8,992 nucleotides of DNA from JAFAGX01 sp035623255. Its GTDB lineage: Bacteria > Acidobacteriota > Terriglobia > Terriglobales > Acidobacteriaceae. Under the pieces are notes generated by a model, which had not been told where the DNA came from, did not search any database, and saw only the letters and a list, made by a program, of their open reading frames with translations. Location: contig DASPTU010000075.1 of the NCBI GenBank assembly GCA_035623255.1, positions 1-8,992 of the forward strand, written 5' to 3'. Positions 1 to 5,125 of the stretch are shown here, piece by piece (position 1 is the stretch's first letter; every line of letters starts with the position of its first letter). The position numbers were made by a program, and so were the translations under genes.

Positions 1-403
<403 letters not shown>

Positions 404-411
404 AACCTGAT

Positions 412-436
412 GTCTGCCGACGGATGGTAGGCAGAC
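412..436 (-). other. Hairpin beside the mature 16S 5' end
   Basis: GTCTGCC (412-418) is perfectly complementary to GGCAGAC (430-436), with an 11-nt loop. It sits 9 nt upstream of the inferred mature 16S end. It may help shape the leader for RNase processing. The usual RNase III stem pairs leader with the 16S trailer, which is outside the window, so that role cannot be tested here. Confidence 0.5.
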
Positions 437-560
437 GGCCAACTCCATCGCTCGAAAGGATGTGTTGGCGACCACATGCTCCGAAGAGCCGTGGCCTATC
501 TTGTGAGATCGCCCGGATTTTCACCCGAGCCATTCCTCTCACGACTGGCACGTTCAACCT

Positions 561-575
561 TATTGTCAAAGACCG
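561..575 (-). promoter_or_regulatory. boxA-like rRNA antitermination site
   Basis: The minus strand reads CGGTCTTTGACAATA, closely matching the boxA element of rRNA leaders (E. coli TGCTCTTTAACAAT; B. subtilis has a similar TTCTTTGA core). It lies about 160 nt upstream of the mature 16S end. In other bacteria boxA in the nascent transcript binds the NusB-NusE complex and lets polymerase read through the untranslated operon without Rho termination. Position and sequence both fit. Function is inferred from homologous elements. Confidence 0.7.
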
Positions 576-588
576 AACCGCCGTGCTT

Positions 589-613
589 CGCGGGCAAGAA
601 TGCCCGCGCTACA
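589..613 (+). repeat. Palindromic mini-repeat, copy 1
   Basis: CGCGGGCA (589-596), loop AGAA, TGCCCGCG (601-608): an 8-bp perfect stem with a tetraloop, followed by CTACA (609-613). The same architecture, including the AGAA-type loop and the CTACA tail, recurs at 660-684 (opposite strand) and 2079-2103. It lies 14 bp upstream of boxA in the 16S leader. It is a REP-like or small MITE-like element, and it would fold equally well in RNA. Confidence 0.75.
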
Positions 614-659
614 CTTTCCGCCTGAGCGGCGCTTATTCAGTCCAGAACGAATCTGCTCG

Positions 660-684
660 TGTAGCGTGGACATTTCTGTCCGCG
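660..684 (-). repeat. Palindromic mini-repeat, copy 2
   Basis: On the minus strand: CGCGGACA, loop GAAA, TGTCCACG, then CTACA. The 8-bp stem contains one G-T wobble. It matches the copies at 589-613 and 2079-2103 in stem length, purine-rich loop and CTACA tail, but in opposite orientation. It lies inside the presumed 16S leader. Confidence 0.7.
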
Positions 685-720
685 CCCAGACACAAATCCG
701 TCTGTCCTCGAAACCCTTTA

Positions 721-750
721 AAGTTACTGTCCGCGCGCAGCCACTGTCAA
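721..750 (-). promoter_or_regulatory. Candidate rRNA operon promoter
   Basis: The minus strand has a perfect -35 hexamer TTGACA (745-750), an 18-bp spacer and TAACTT (721-726) as a -10, matching TATAAT at the first, second and last positions. It faces the 16S gene and lies upstream of boxA, as an rrn promoter should. The start site would be near 714. The -10 is weak for an rRNA promoter and other promoters further upstream are possible. Confidence 0.45.
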
Positions 751-761
751 CCCACTGTGCC

Positions 762-780
762 AACAGGATTTCCACCTGTT
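762..780. other. Small hairpin upstream of the rRNA promoter
   Basis: AACAGG (762-767) pairs with CCTGTT (775-780) across a 7-nt loop. It lies just upstream of the candidate -35 box. No T-tract follows on either strand, so it does not look like an intrinsic terminator. Its role is unknown. Confidence 0.35.
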
Positions 781-810
781 TTGCACAATTGACGAGCTCA
801 ACGCCTCACG

Positions 811-852
811 TAGGGACAGCCGCTCTCGGCTGTCGGATCGAGCGGAGCTCGA
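811..852. repeat. Two adjacent hairpins of repeat type
   Basis: GACAGCCG (815-822), loop CTCT, CGGCTGTC (827-834) forms a perfect 8-bp stem. Four bases on, TCGAGC (838-843), loop GGA, GCTCGA (847-852) forms a second. Their dense packing resembles REP-type elements. No coding sequence covers them. Confidence 0.5.
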
Positions 853-877
853 CGGTTCTGGCAAATTCCTCAACTCT

Positions 878-931
878 TTGTCATTCTGAGGGGGCTTTAG
901 CCCCGAGGAATCTGCTTTTCGCAGAAAAAGC
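878..931 (+). repeat. Dispersed TTGTCATTC repeat, copy A
   Basis: It begins TTGTCATTCTGAG, then a hairpin (GGGGC 891-895, loop TTTA, GCCCC 900-904), then GAGGAATCTGCTTTTC and a second hairpin (GCTTTT 914-919 with AAAAGC 926-931). The opening TTGTCATTC and the later AGGAATCTGCTTTTC recur in copy D (1731-1770, minus). Related TGTCATYC ends are seen at 1795-1882 and 7971-8043. I recall such elements as abundant between genes in acidobacterial genomes. That abundance was not checked here. Confidence 0.7.
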
Positions 932-1385
932 ACGCAACAGAACGCGTCTCCCGTCTGGCTCAAGCGCACGAGTGTTCTTTTCGGCACGAGCCGAGGCGGA
1001 AGATTCTTAACCTAATAAAAGATCTTTTTGGAGGTTCTTGCGAATTGACGCTTAAACCCTTCGAGGAGCGCTGTCCCCGAATCTGGCCCCGTGGCCGGGG
1101 CGGATTACTTAGCTTGAATATAGATGCCGGACAAGCGACGAGAGATTCAGCTAAAATGCCCGGCCAGCCACTATTCTCTCGGTTCTATTCTTATACCACC
1201 GTCTGCTGGTTCCCGCAAGGAGATGTTGACTAAGTTGAGTCCCGCACGCACAACCGGCTCGACCGGCCAGGGACAGCGGCGAGCTCAGCTCGGCAGGTTT
1301 TCAAATAATCCAGCACGGCCAGTGTCTGCTCTTATTCCCCTGCTTTGGCGGTAAGGTTGCGAGTGGCTGTTCTCACTGAAGCTGA
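932..1385. other. Intergenic stretch with nothing recognisable except one hairpin
   Basis: I find no recognisable gene on either strand. Short open frames exist (for example 1124-1354, +) but their translations resemble no family I know and are rich in chance-like composition. The only clear structure is a perfect hairpin: GCCCCG (1086-1091), loop TGGC, CGGGGC (1096-1101), with no T-tract. The right part could be more of the decayed hsdS gene that has lost all resemblance. Confidence 0.5.
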
Positions 1386-1607
1386 CACTGCCGTAGGTAC
1401 GTCCTGCCGAAGATTTCGCAAGGAACCGTGATGGCGATTCCCTTTCGTACAGCACTTCGTCTAGTGGAGCAGCGCCGGATCGTGGCCTGCCTCGACGAGT
1501 TCCAAGAAAAAACAGATGCCTTAAAGGCCCTACAGGCGGAAACCTCCGCCGACCTTGACGCCCTGATGCCCTCCATCCTCGACAAAGCCTTTCGCCGCGA
1601 GTTATGA
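1386..1607 (+). pseudogene. hsdS: Decayed C-terminal fragment of type I restriction specificity subunit HsdS
   Basis: HsdS recognises the target DNA of type I restriction-modification enzymes. This frame opens after a stop at 1383-1385 and ends at TGA 1605-1607. It includes LPKISQGTV (1404-1430), then VEQRRIVACLDEFQ and LDALMPSILDKAF, ending in REL. These match the family's C-terminal end: the EQRRIV motif, the long helix of the conserved region, and the PSILDKAF-GEL finish. Full HsdS is about 400-450 residues with two target-recognition domains. Here about 73 codons remain, and the usual PLAEQ run reads RLVEQ. No hsdM or hsdR lies in the window. An ATG at 1431, 5 bp after an AAGGAA stretch, could allow a 58-residue product, but a functional protein is unlikely. 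It is most likely a relic of a lost R-M locus. Confidence 0.8.
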
Positions 1608-1684
1608 GTAGCGCGAGCAGAGCGGACAACCGGCAACGGGCGGTTTGCGCCGCGTCGGCGCGTGCGGCGGGTCTACCGCTGGAT

Positions 1685-1702
1685 GCGGCCCTGAAGGGCC
1701 GC
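1685..1702. repeat. TGAA-tetraloop palindrome
   Basis: GCGGCCC and GGGCCGC form a 7-bp perfect stem around TGAA (the palindrome is 8 bp per arm if the loop is counted as GA). It is the only structure seen between the hsdS relic and repeat D. No T-tract follows, so it is probably not a terminator. Function is unknown. Confidence 0.5.
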
Positions 1703-1730
1703 TCTCCCACGGGATCGTGAAGTCCGGAAC

Positions 1731-1770
1731 ACAGGAAAAGCAGATTCCTGCCTGCGGGCCGGAATGACAA
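1731..1770 (-). repeat. Dispersed TTGTCATTC repeat, copy D
   Basis: Read on the minus strand it begins TTGTCATTCCGG and continues to AGGAATCTGCTTTTCC. Both ends match copy A (878-931), but the central hairpin segment differs. It lies in inverted orientation only 24 bp from copy B (1795-1882), so the two are head to head. A minus-strand open frame across this area (1673-1903) is repeat-derived and is not called as a gene. Confidence 0.65.
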
Positions 1771-1794
1771 GCAGCTTCTCAACCCCGGCTGAAC

Positions 1795-1882
1795 TGTCAT
1801 CCTGAGGCGCGAAGTCGTCCGCGCAGCGGATGACTCGCAACGAAGGATCTATGTATTTCGGGTTGGACTGGTAAGGATGACA
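1795..1882 (+). repeat. Dispersed TGTCATCC repeat, copy B, with inverted ends
   Basis: It opens with TGTCATCC (1795-1802) and closes with the exact inverse GGATGACA (1875-1882). Inside is a 9-bp stem with one G-T pair (1814-1822 with 1826-1834, loop GCA), followed by AAGGATCTATGTATTTCGGG. The inverted termini and internal hairpin give an 88-bp MITE-like layout without any transposase. It is the same family as copies A, C and D by its TGTCATYC start and the AGGAATCT/AAGGATCT core. Confidence 0.7.
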
Positions 1883-1923
1883 TCGTTCTGGGATAGGCGG
1901 CATGAGGTCGGGGCTCCCTCGTT

Positions 1924-2011
1924 GCGCTCGGGATTTCGGCGCGCGGCTCGAACGCCGCGTGAACTTCGCAGCGCTCAGGATTTCGCCAGCGGGCTCAGAC
2001 GCCCGCTAAAC
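1924..2011 (+). repeat. Two tandem 41-nt hairpin repeats (period 47)
   Basis: Units 1924-1964 and 1971-2011 align without gaps. Each starts GCGCTC-R-GGATTTCG and ends -AAC. Each has a 7-bp stem with a six-base loop: 1941-1947/1954-1960 with loop TCGAAC, and 1988-1994/2001-2007 with loop TCAGAC. Three successive stem pairs are flipped between the units (CGC/GCG versus GCG/CGC), and the outermost pair is G-T in one and A-T in the other, so pairing is kept while sequence changes. This supports a structure that matters as RNA or as cruciform DNA. Confidence 0.75.
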
Positions 2012-2021
2012 GGCTCAACTT

Positions 2022-2062
2022 CCCCACCCTAGCGTCGCCAGGAACGCTGCGTTAGGATGGGG
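2022..2062. other. Long imperfect hairpin upstream of guaA
   Basis: CCCCA-C-CCTAGCG (2022-2034) pairs with CGTTAGG-A-TGGGG (2050-2062), with one A-C mismatch and one G-T pair and a 15-nt loop that can pair further. It lies 90 bp before the guaA start. There is no T-tract on either strand, so it is not a convincing terminator. It is probably another repeat-type element or part of a structured leader. Confidence 0.5.
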
Positions 2063-2078
2063 CGTTCTCCCTAGTATT

Positions 2079-2103
2079 GGCGGACAAGAATGTCCGCCCT
2101 ACA
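2079..2103 (+). repeat. Palindromic mini-repeat, copy 3
   Basis: GGCGGACA (2079-2086), loop AGAA, TGTCCGCC (2091-2098), then CTACA. Against copy 1 (589-613), two stem pairs are changed on both sides (C-G to G-C and G-C to A-T), so the 8-bp perfect stem is preserved. It ends 48 bp before the guaA start codon and would be in the guaA leader if transcription starts upstream. Confidence 0.75.
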
Positions 2104-2151
2104 TTACTTGGTGCTGCTTTACACTGATGCTGCGATCTGAGACACTCGTTC

Positions 2152-3714
2152 GTGGAAACGGAATCGATTGTCGTCCTGGATTTTGGCTCGCAATATTCCC
2201 AACTGATCGCGCGCCGCATTCGCGAACAGAATGTCTTTTCGGTGGTGCTGCCTTGCACCGCCAGCCTGGACGAAATCCGCAGCTATAACCCGGTGGGCGT
2301 TGTGCTCTCGGGCGGGCCATCGTCCGTCTACGACAAAGACGCACCCAATGCCGATCGCAAGGTGTTTGAGCTCGGCGTGCCAGTACTCGGGATCTGCTAC
2401 GGCCTGCAGCTGATGGTGCACGTGCTTGGCGGCAAGGTGCGCGCTGCCACGAAACGGGAATACGGCTACGCCAGCGCCGAGGTCAAGAACACGTCGCGAT
2501 TGTTTCGCAACGTGCCCAAAGCTCTGAACGTGTGGATGTCGCACGGGGATGAAGCCGTGGAACTGCCGGCGGGTTTCCAGCTCACTGCCAGTTCGCCGAA
2601 CGCCTTGGCTGCGATCGAGAATGCGGAGCGCAAGATGTGGGCGGTGCAGTTTCATCCCGAGGTGGCCCACACGCAGCACGGCACCGACATTTTGCGGAAC
2701 TTCGCGCTGGAGATTTGCGGGGCGAAGCCGACATGGACGCCGCAGCATTTCATTGATGCGACCGTGGCCCACGTCCGTAAGACGGTCGGTAAAGGGCGGG
2801 CGATCTGCGCGCTCTCGGGCGGAGTTGATTCGGCTGTGGCGGCAACCCTGGTGGACCGGGCGCTGCGCGATGGCAAAGGGCCATCGCGTCTGACCTGCAT
2901 ATTTGTCAACAATGGCGTGCTGCGCAAAAACGAGTTTGAGAAAGTGCAGCAAAATCTGCGGGACAAGCTGGGTCTGCATCTCGATGCGGTCGATGCGACG
3001 AAACGCTTTCTGAACAAGCTCTCCGGGATTACGGATCCGGAGGCGAAGCGGAAAATCATTGGAAACGAATTCATCGCGATGTTTGAGGAGGAGGCGCGGC
3101 GCATCGAGAAAAAAGAGGGCAAAGTCGAATGGCTGGTGCAGGGGACGCTTTATCCCGATGTGATTGAATCGCGCTCGGTGCGCGGGCCTTCGCAGGTCAT
3201 CAAGTCGCACCACAATGTCGGCGGCCTGCCGGAAAAGATGAATCTCAAGCTCATCGAGCCGCTCAAAGAGTTATTTAAGGATGAGGTGCGAAAAATAGGC
3301 CGGGACCTCGGGATGCCGCAGGACCTTTTGCAGCGGCAGCCGTTCCCTGGGCCGGGGCTGGCCGTGCGGATTCTGGGCGAGGTGACGCCGGAGCGGCTGG
3401 CCATTTTGCGCGAGTGCGACGACATTGTTGTGGGCGAGATCAAGAATGCGGGTTTGTATTTGAAAATCTGGCAGTCTTTTGCCGTGTTGCTGCCGGTAAT
3501 GTCGGTGGGCGTGATGGGCGACCAGAGGACCTATGCATACACGTGCGCGGTTCGTGCGGTCCACTCGGAAGACGGCATGACAGCCGACTGGGTCCCGCTG
3601 CCGCATGATGTTCTTAAGACGATCTCGAACCGAATTGTGAACGAAGTGAAAGGCGTGAACCGGGTGGTTTACGACATCACTTCAAAGCCGCCGAGCACGA
3701 TCGAGTGGGAATGA
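2152..3714 (+). CDS. guaA: GMP synthase (glutamine-hydrolysing)
   Basis: Converts XMP, ATP and glutamine to GMP in the cytoplasm, the last step of guanine nucleotide synthesis. The 520 residues match the family's usual 510-525. An N-terminal class I glutamine amidotransferase domain (about 5-190) carries the catalytic triad: Cys82 in LGICYGLQL, with His168 and Glu170 in VQFHPEV. The ATP-pyrophosphatase domain follows, with the P-loop SGGVDS at 222-227. The C-terminal dimerisation domain includes QRQPFPGPGLAVR (394-406) and the typical KPPSTIEWE ending. The start is GTG 2152: an in-frame stop lies 27 bp upstream (2125-2127) with no ATG between, and the sequence from ESIVVLDFGSQY fits the family start. 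No strong Shine-Dalgarno is visible. It converges on the YjbQ gene with 17 bp between stops. Four hairpins lie directly upstream. No purine riboswitch was recognised. Confidence 0.97.
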   Translation: METESIVVLDFGSQYSQLIARRIREQNVFSVVLPCTASLDEIRSYNPVGVVLSGGPSSVYDKDAPNADRKVFELGVPVLGICYGLQLMVHVLGGKVRAATKREYGYASAEVKNTSRLFRNVPKALNVWMSHGDEAVELPAGFQLTASSPNALAAIENAERKMWAVQFHPEVAHTQHGTDILRNFALEICGAKPTWTPQHFIDATVAHVRKTVGKGRAICALSGGVDSAVAATLVDRALRDGKGPSRLTCIFVNNGVLRKNEFEKVQQNLRDKLGLHLDAVDATKRFLNKLSGITDPEAKRKIIGNEFIAMFEEEARRIEKKEGKVEWLVQGTLYPDVIESRSVRGPSQVIKSHHNVGGLPEKMNLKLIEPLKELFKDEVRKIGRDLGMPQDLLQRQPFPGPGLAVRILGEVTPERLAILRECDDIVVGEIKNAGLYLKIWQSFAVLLPVMSVGVMGDQRTYAYTCAVRAVHSEDGMTADWVPLPHDVLKTISNRIVNEVKGVNRVVYDITSKPPSTIEWE

Positions 3715-3731
3715 GGCGAGTGCCGTCGGAT

Positions 3732-4130
3732 TCACTCCAGAAGCAACGTAACCGCAACTTCGCGCTCACGCGGCCCGTCCAGTTCAATCAGCACGATGCG
3801 CTGCCAGGTGCCCAGGAGCATCTTTCCCTTCTCAAATGGCACAGATACTGACGTCCCGATCAAGGCGGAAAGAATGTGGTCGGGAACATGGGCGGGATTG
3901 TGGGGATGACGGTAGCGCAGCTTGGGAATCATTGCCTCGAAAGCATCGAGCATGTCCAGGTCAGTGCCGGGGTCAAGGTCTGCGGTGGTGAGAGCTGCGG
4001 TTGTGTGCAACACGGAAAGACTGCAGACTCCGCTGCCATCCATGTCCTGTTTCCGGAGCAGGCCTTCCAGCGTATCGGTGATATCTACGACCTCGCGTTT
4101 CTTGCGCGTTTGAATCGATAATCTCTCCAT
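3732..4130 (-). CDS. yjbQ: YjbQ-family protein (UPF0047)
   Basis: A 132-residue protein of the YjbQ/UPF0047 family, annotated in databases as a secondary thiamine-phosphate synthase because the E. coli member has weak such activity. The true cellular role is unsettled. Family marks are LHTTAALTT (41-49), HNPAHVPDHI (77-86, with likely conserved His81 and His85) and LGTWQRIVLIELDGPRER (106-123) before the VAVTLL ending. Length fits the usual 130-140. I chose the ATG at 4130, not an upstream in-frame start (frame open to 4328), because homology begins at MERLSIQT, an AGGCGG stretch lies just before it, and the longer form would overlap the divergent glycosyltransferase. No other thiamine gene is nearby, so context gives no help with function. 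Confidence 0.9.
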   Translation of the reverse strand: MERLSIQTRKKREVVDITDTLEGLLRKQDMDGSGVCSLSVLHTTAALTTADLDPGTDLDMLDAFEAMIPKLRYRHPHNPAHVPDHILSALIGTSVSVPFEKGKMLLGTWQRIVLIELDGPREREVAVTLLLE

Positions 4131-4167
4131 AACCGCCTGCCCCCGGACGTGACATTCAATGCCACTT

Positions 4168-4195
4168 TTGTTGGTTCGGTCGGAGCCGTTATGAT
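4168..4195 (+). promoter_or_regulatory. Weak candidate promoter for the glycosyltransferase
   Basis: In the 95-bp gap between two divergent genes, TTGTTG (4168-4173) and TATGAT (4190-4195) are separated by 16 bp, with TATGAT 31 bp before the start codon. The -10 overlaps the palindrome ATGATCAT (4194-4201), so TATGAT also occurs on the other strand facing yjbQ, though without a good -35. The gap must hold promoters for both genes. This particular placement is uncertain. Confidence 0.35.
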
Positions 4196-4225
4196 GATCA
4201 TATCGGCAGTGGCGTAATCCTGAGC

Positions 4226-5068
4226 ATGATAAACGGCAAACGCATAGCTGTGGTGATGCCCGCTTACAACGCTGAAAAAACGTTGGAAGCAACCGTGCGT
4301 GAGTTGCCGGAACTGGTGGACACGACAATCCTGGTGGACGATCACAGCTCCGATCACACGACCGAGAAAGCCAGGGAACTGGGATTGCGATATTTCGTGC
4401 ATGACCGGAACTACGGCTACGGCAGAAACCAGCAGACCTGCTATCGCGAAGCGTTGGCCTCGGGCGCGGACGTGGTGATCATGCTGCATCCCGATTATCA
4501 GTACACGCCTCTGCTGGTCACGGCGATGGCAAGCATGGTGGCTTTCGGAGTGTATGACGTGGTGCTGGGTTCGCGAATTATTGGAGGGTACTCTCACGCA
4601 ATCCGCGGAGGCATGCCGTTGTGGAAGTACGTTTCCAATCGGCTGCTGACCGCATTGGAGAATCTCTTCTTGCGGGTGAAGCTGTCGGAGTATCACACCG
4701 GCTACCGCGCGTTTAGCCGGGAAGTACTTTCCTCGTTGCCCTTGTTGGAGAATTCGGACGACTTCGTATTCGACAATCAGATGCTGGCACAATGTGTGCA
4801 TTTTGGGTTTCGGATTGGAGAAGTTTCCTGTCCGACGAAGTATTTCGAAGATGCATCTTCGATTAATTTCCGACGAAGTGTGAAATACGGTCTGGGCGTG
4901 CTGGCGACCACGATACAGTTTGCGTTGCAAAAGGTGGGGATTGCGCAGTTCAGCATTTTTAGTACGAAAGGGCGTCGGCTTGACCCAGGATACCCTTCGT
5001 ATTACGCAGCTGGGGCGGTAGTGGGATCACCGGCAGAGAATAGTGCTCATGCCAATTCGCAAGGCTGA
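4226..5068 (+). CDS. Family 2 glycosyltransferase (DPM1-like, soluble)
   Basis: A 280-residue GT-A fold glycosyltransferase, probably moving a sugar from a nucleotide donor to a polyprenyl phosphate or an envelope glycan. The exact donor and acceptor cannot be read from sequence. The N-terminus has VVMPAYNAEKTL (9-20). LVDDHSSD (36-43) follows, then MLHPDYQY (86-93) where the DXD metal motif of GT2 enzymes lies, GSR (115-117), and SEYHTGYRAFSR (154-165) as the acceptor-side motif. FVFDNQML comes at 180-187. No membrane segments are evident, unlike the larger polyprenyl-phosphate enzymes with C-terminal helices. The last 30 residues are low-complexity and weakly conserved. ATG 4226 places the core at the expected N-terminus. 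The permease gene follows 57 bp later on the same strand, so cotranscription is possible, though no functional link is known. Confidence 0.88.
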   Translation: MINGKRIAVVMPAYNAEKTLEATVRELPELVDTTILVDDHSSDHTTEKARELGLRYFVHDRNYGYGRNQQTCYREALASGADVVIMLHPDYQYTPLLVTAMASMVAFGVYDVVLGSRIIGGYSHAIRGGMPLWKYVSNRLLTALENLFLRVKLSEYHTGYRAFSREVLSSLPLLENSDDFVFDNQMLAQCVHFGFRIGEVSCPTKYFEDASSINFRRSVKYGLGVLATTIQFALQKVGIAQFSIFSTKGRRLDPGYPSYYAAGAVVGSPAENSAHANSQG

Positions 5069-5125
5069 GCTTTCGGCGACCCACGATTGCGACTCTTCCA
5101 TATCACGCGTAGCATCTAACTCGTA

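Larger units (their letters stand above)
404..720 (-). other. Probable 16S rRNA leader region
   Basis: This is the sequence just upstream of the 16S gene on the minus strand, extending to the candidate promoter at 721-750. It carries a boxA-like site (561-575), a 7-bp hairpin next to the mature 16S end (412-436), a weaker stem (CAGAC 687-691 with GTCTG 700-704) and two copies of a small palindromic repeat (589-613 and 660-684). There is no plausible protein gene. If the promoter call is right, the repeat hairpins are transcribed as part of the pre-rRNA. The leader length, about 310 nt, is inferred and depends on that promoter. Confidence 0.6.

Noticed and set aside
1607..1720. A 38-codon frame overlapping the hsdS relic stop (ATGA), as might begin a downstream restriction gene
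   Set aside because: The translation has no resemblance to HsdR or any other known protein and contains the 1685-1702 palindrome.
1285..1800. A 171-residue minus-strand frame
   Set aside because: It lies antisense to the clear HsdS relic and across repeat D, is arginine-rich and resembles no family.
1673..1903. A 76-residue minus-strand frame across repeats D and B
   Set aside because: Its translation is made almost entirely of the dispersed repeats, a known source of spurious gene calls.
2022..2062. Intrinsic terminator upstream of guaA
   Set aside because: The stem is good, but no run of T follows on either strand.
589..2103. A CRISPR array
   Set aside because: The repeats are palindromic, irregularly spaced and in both orientations, with no regular spacers and no cas genes in the window.
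1924..2150. A purine (guanine) riboswitch ahead of guaA
   Set aside because: The hairpins are repeat-like, and I could not find the conserved purine aptamer core or its loop-loop pairing.
2119..3213. A long (364-residue) minus-strand frame inside guaA
   Set aside because: It is a shadow of the guaA coding strand. guaA has full catalytic motifs, while this frame is His/Arg-rich with no recognisable domain.
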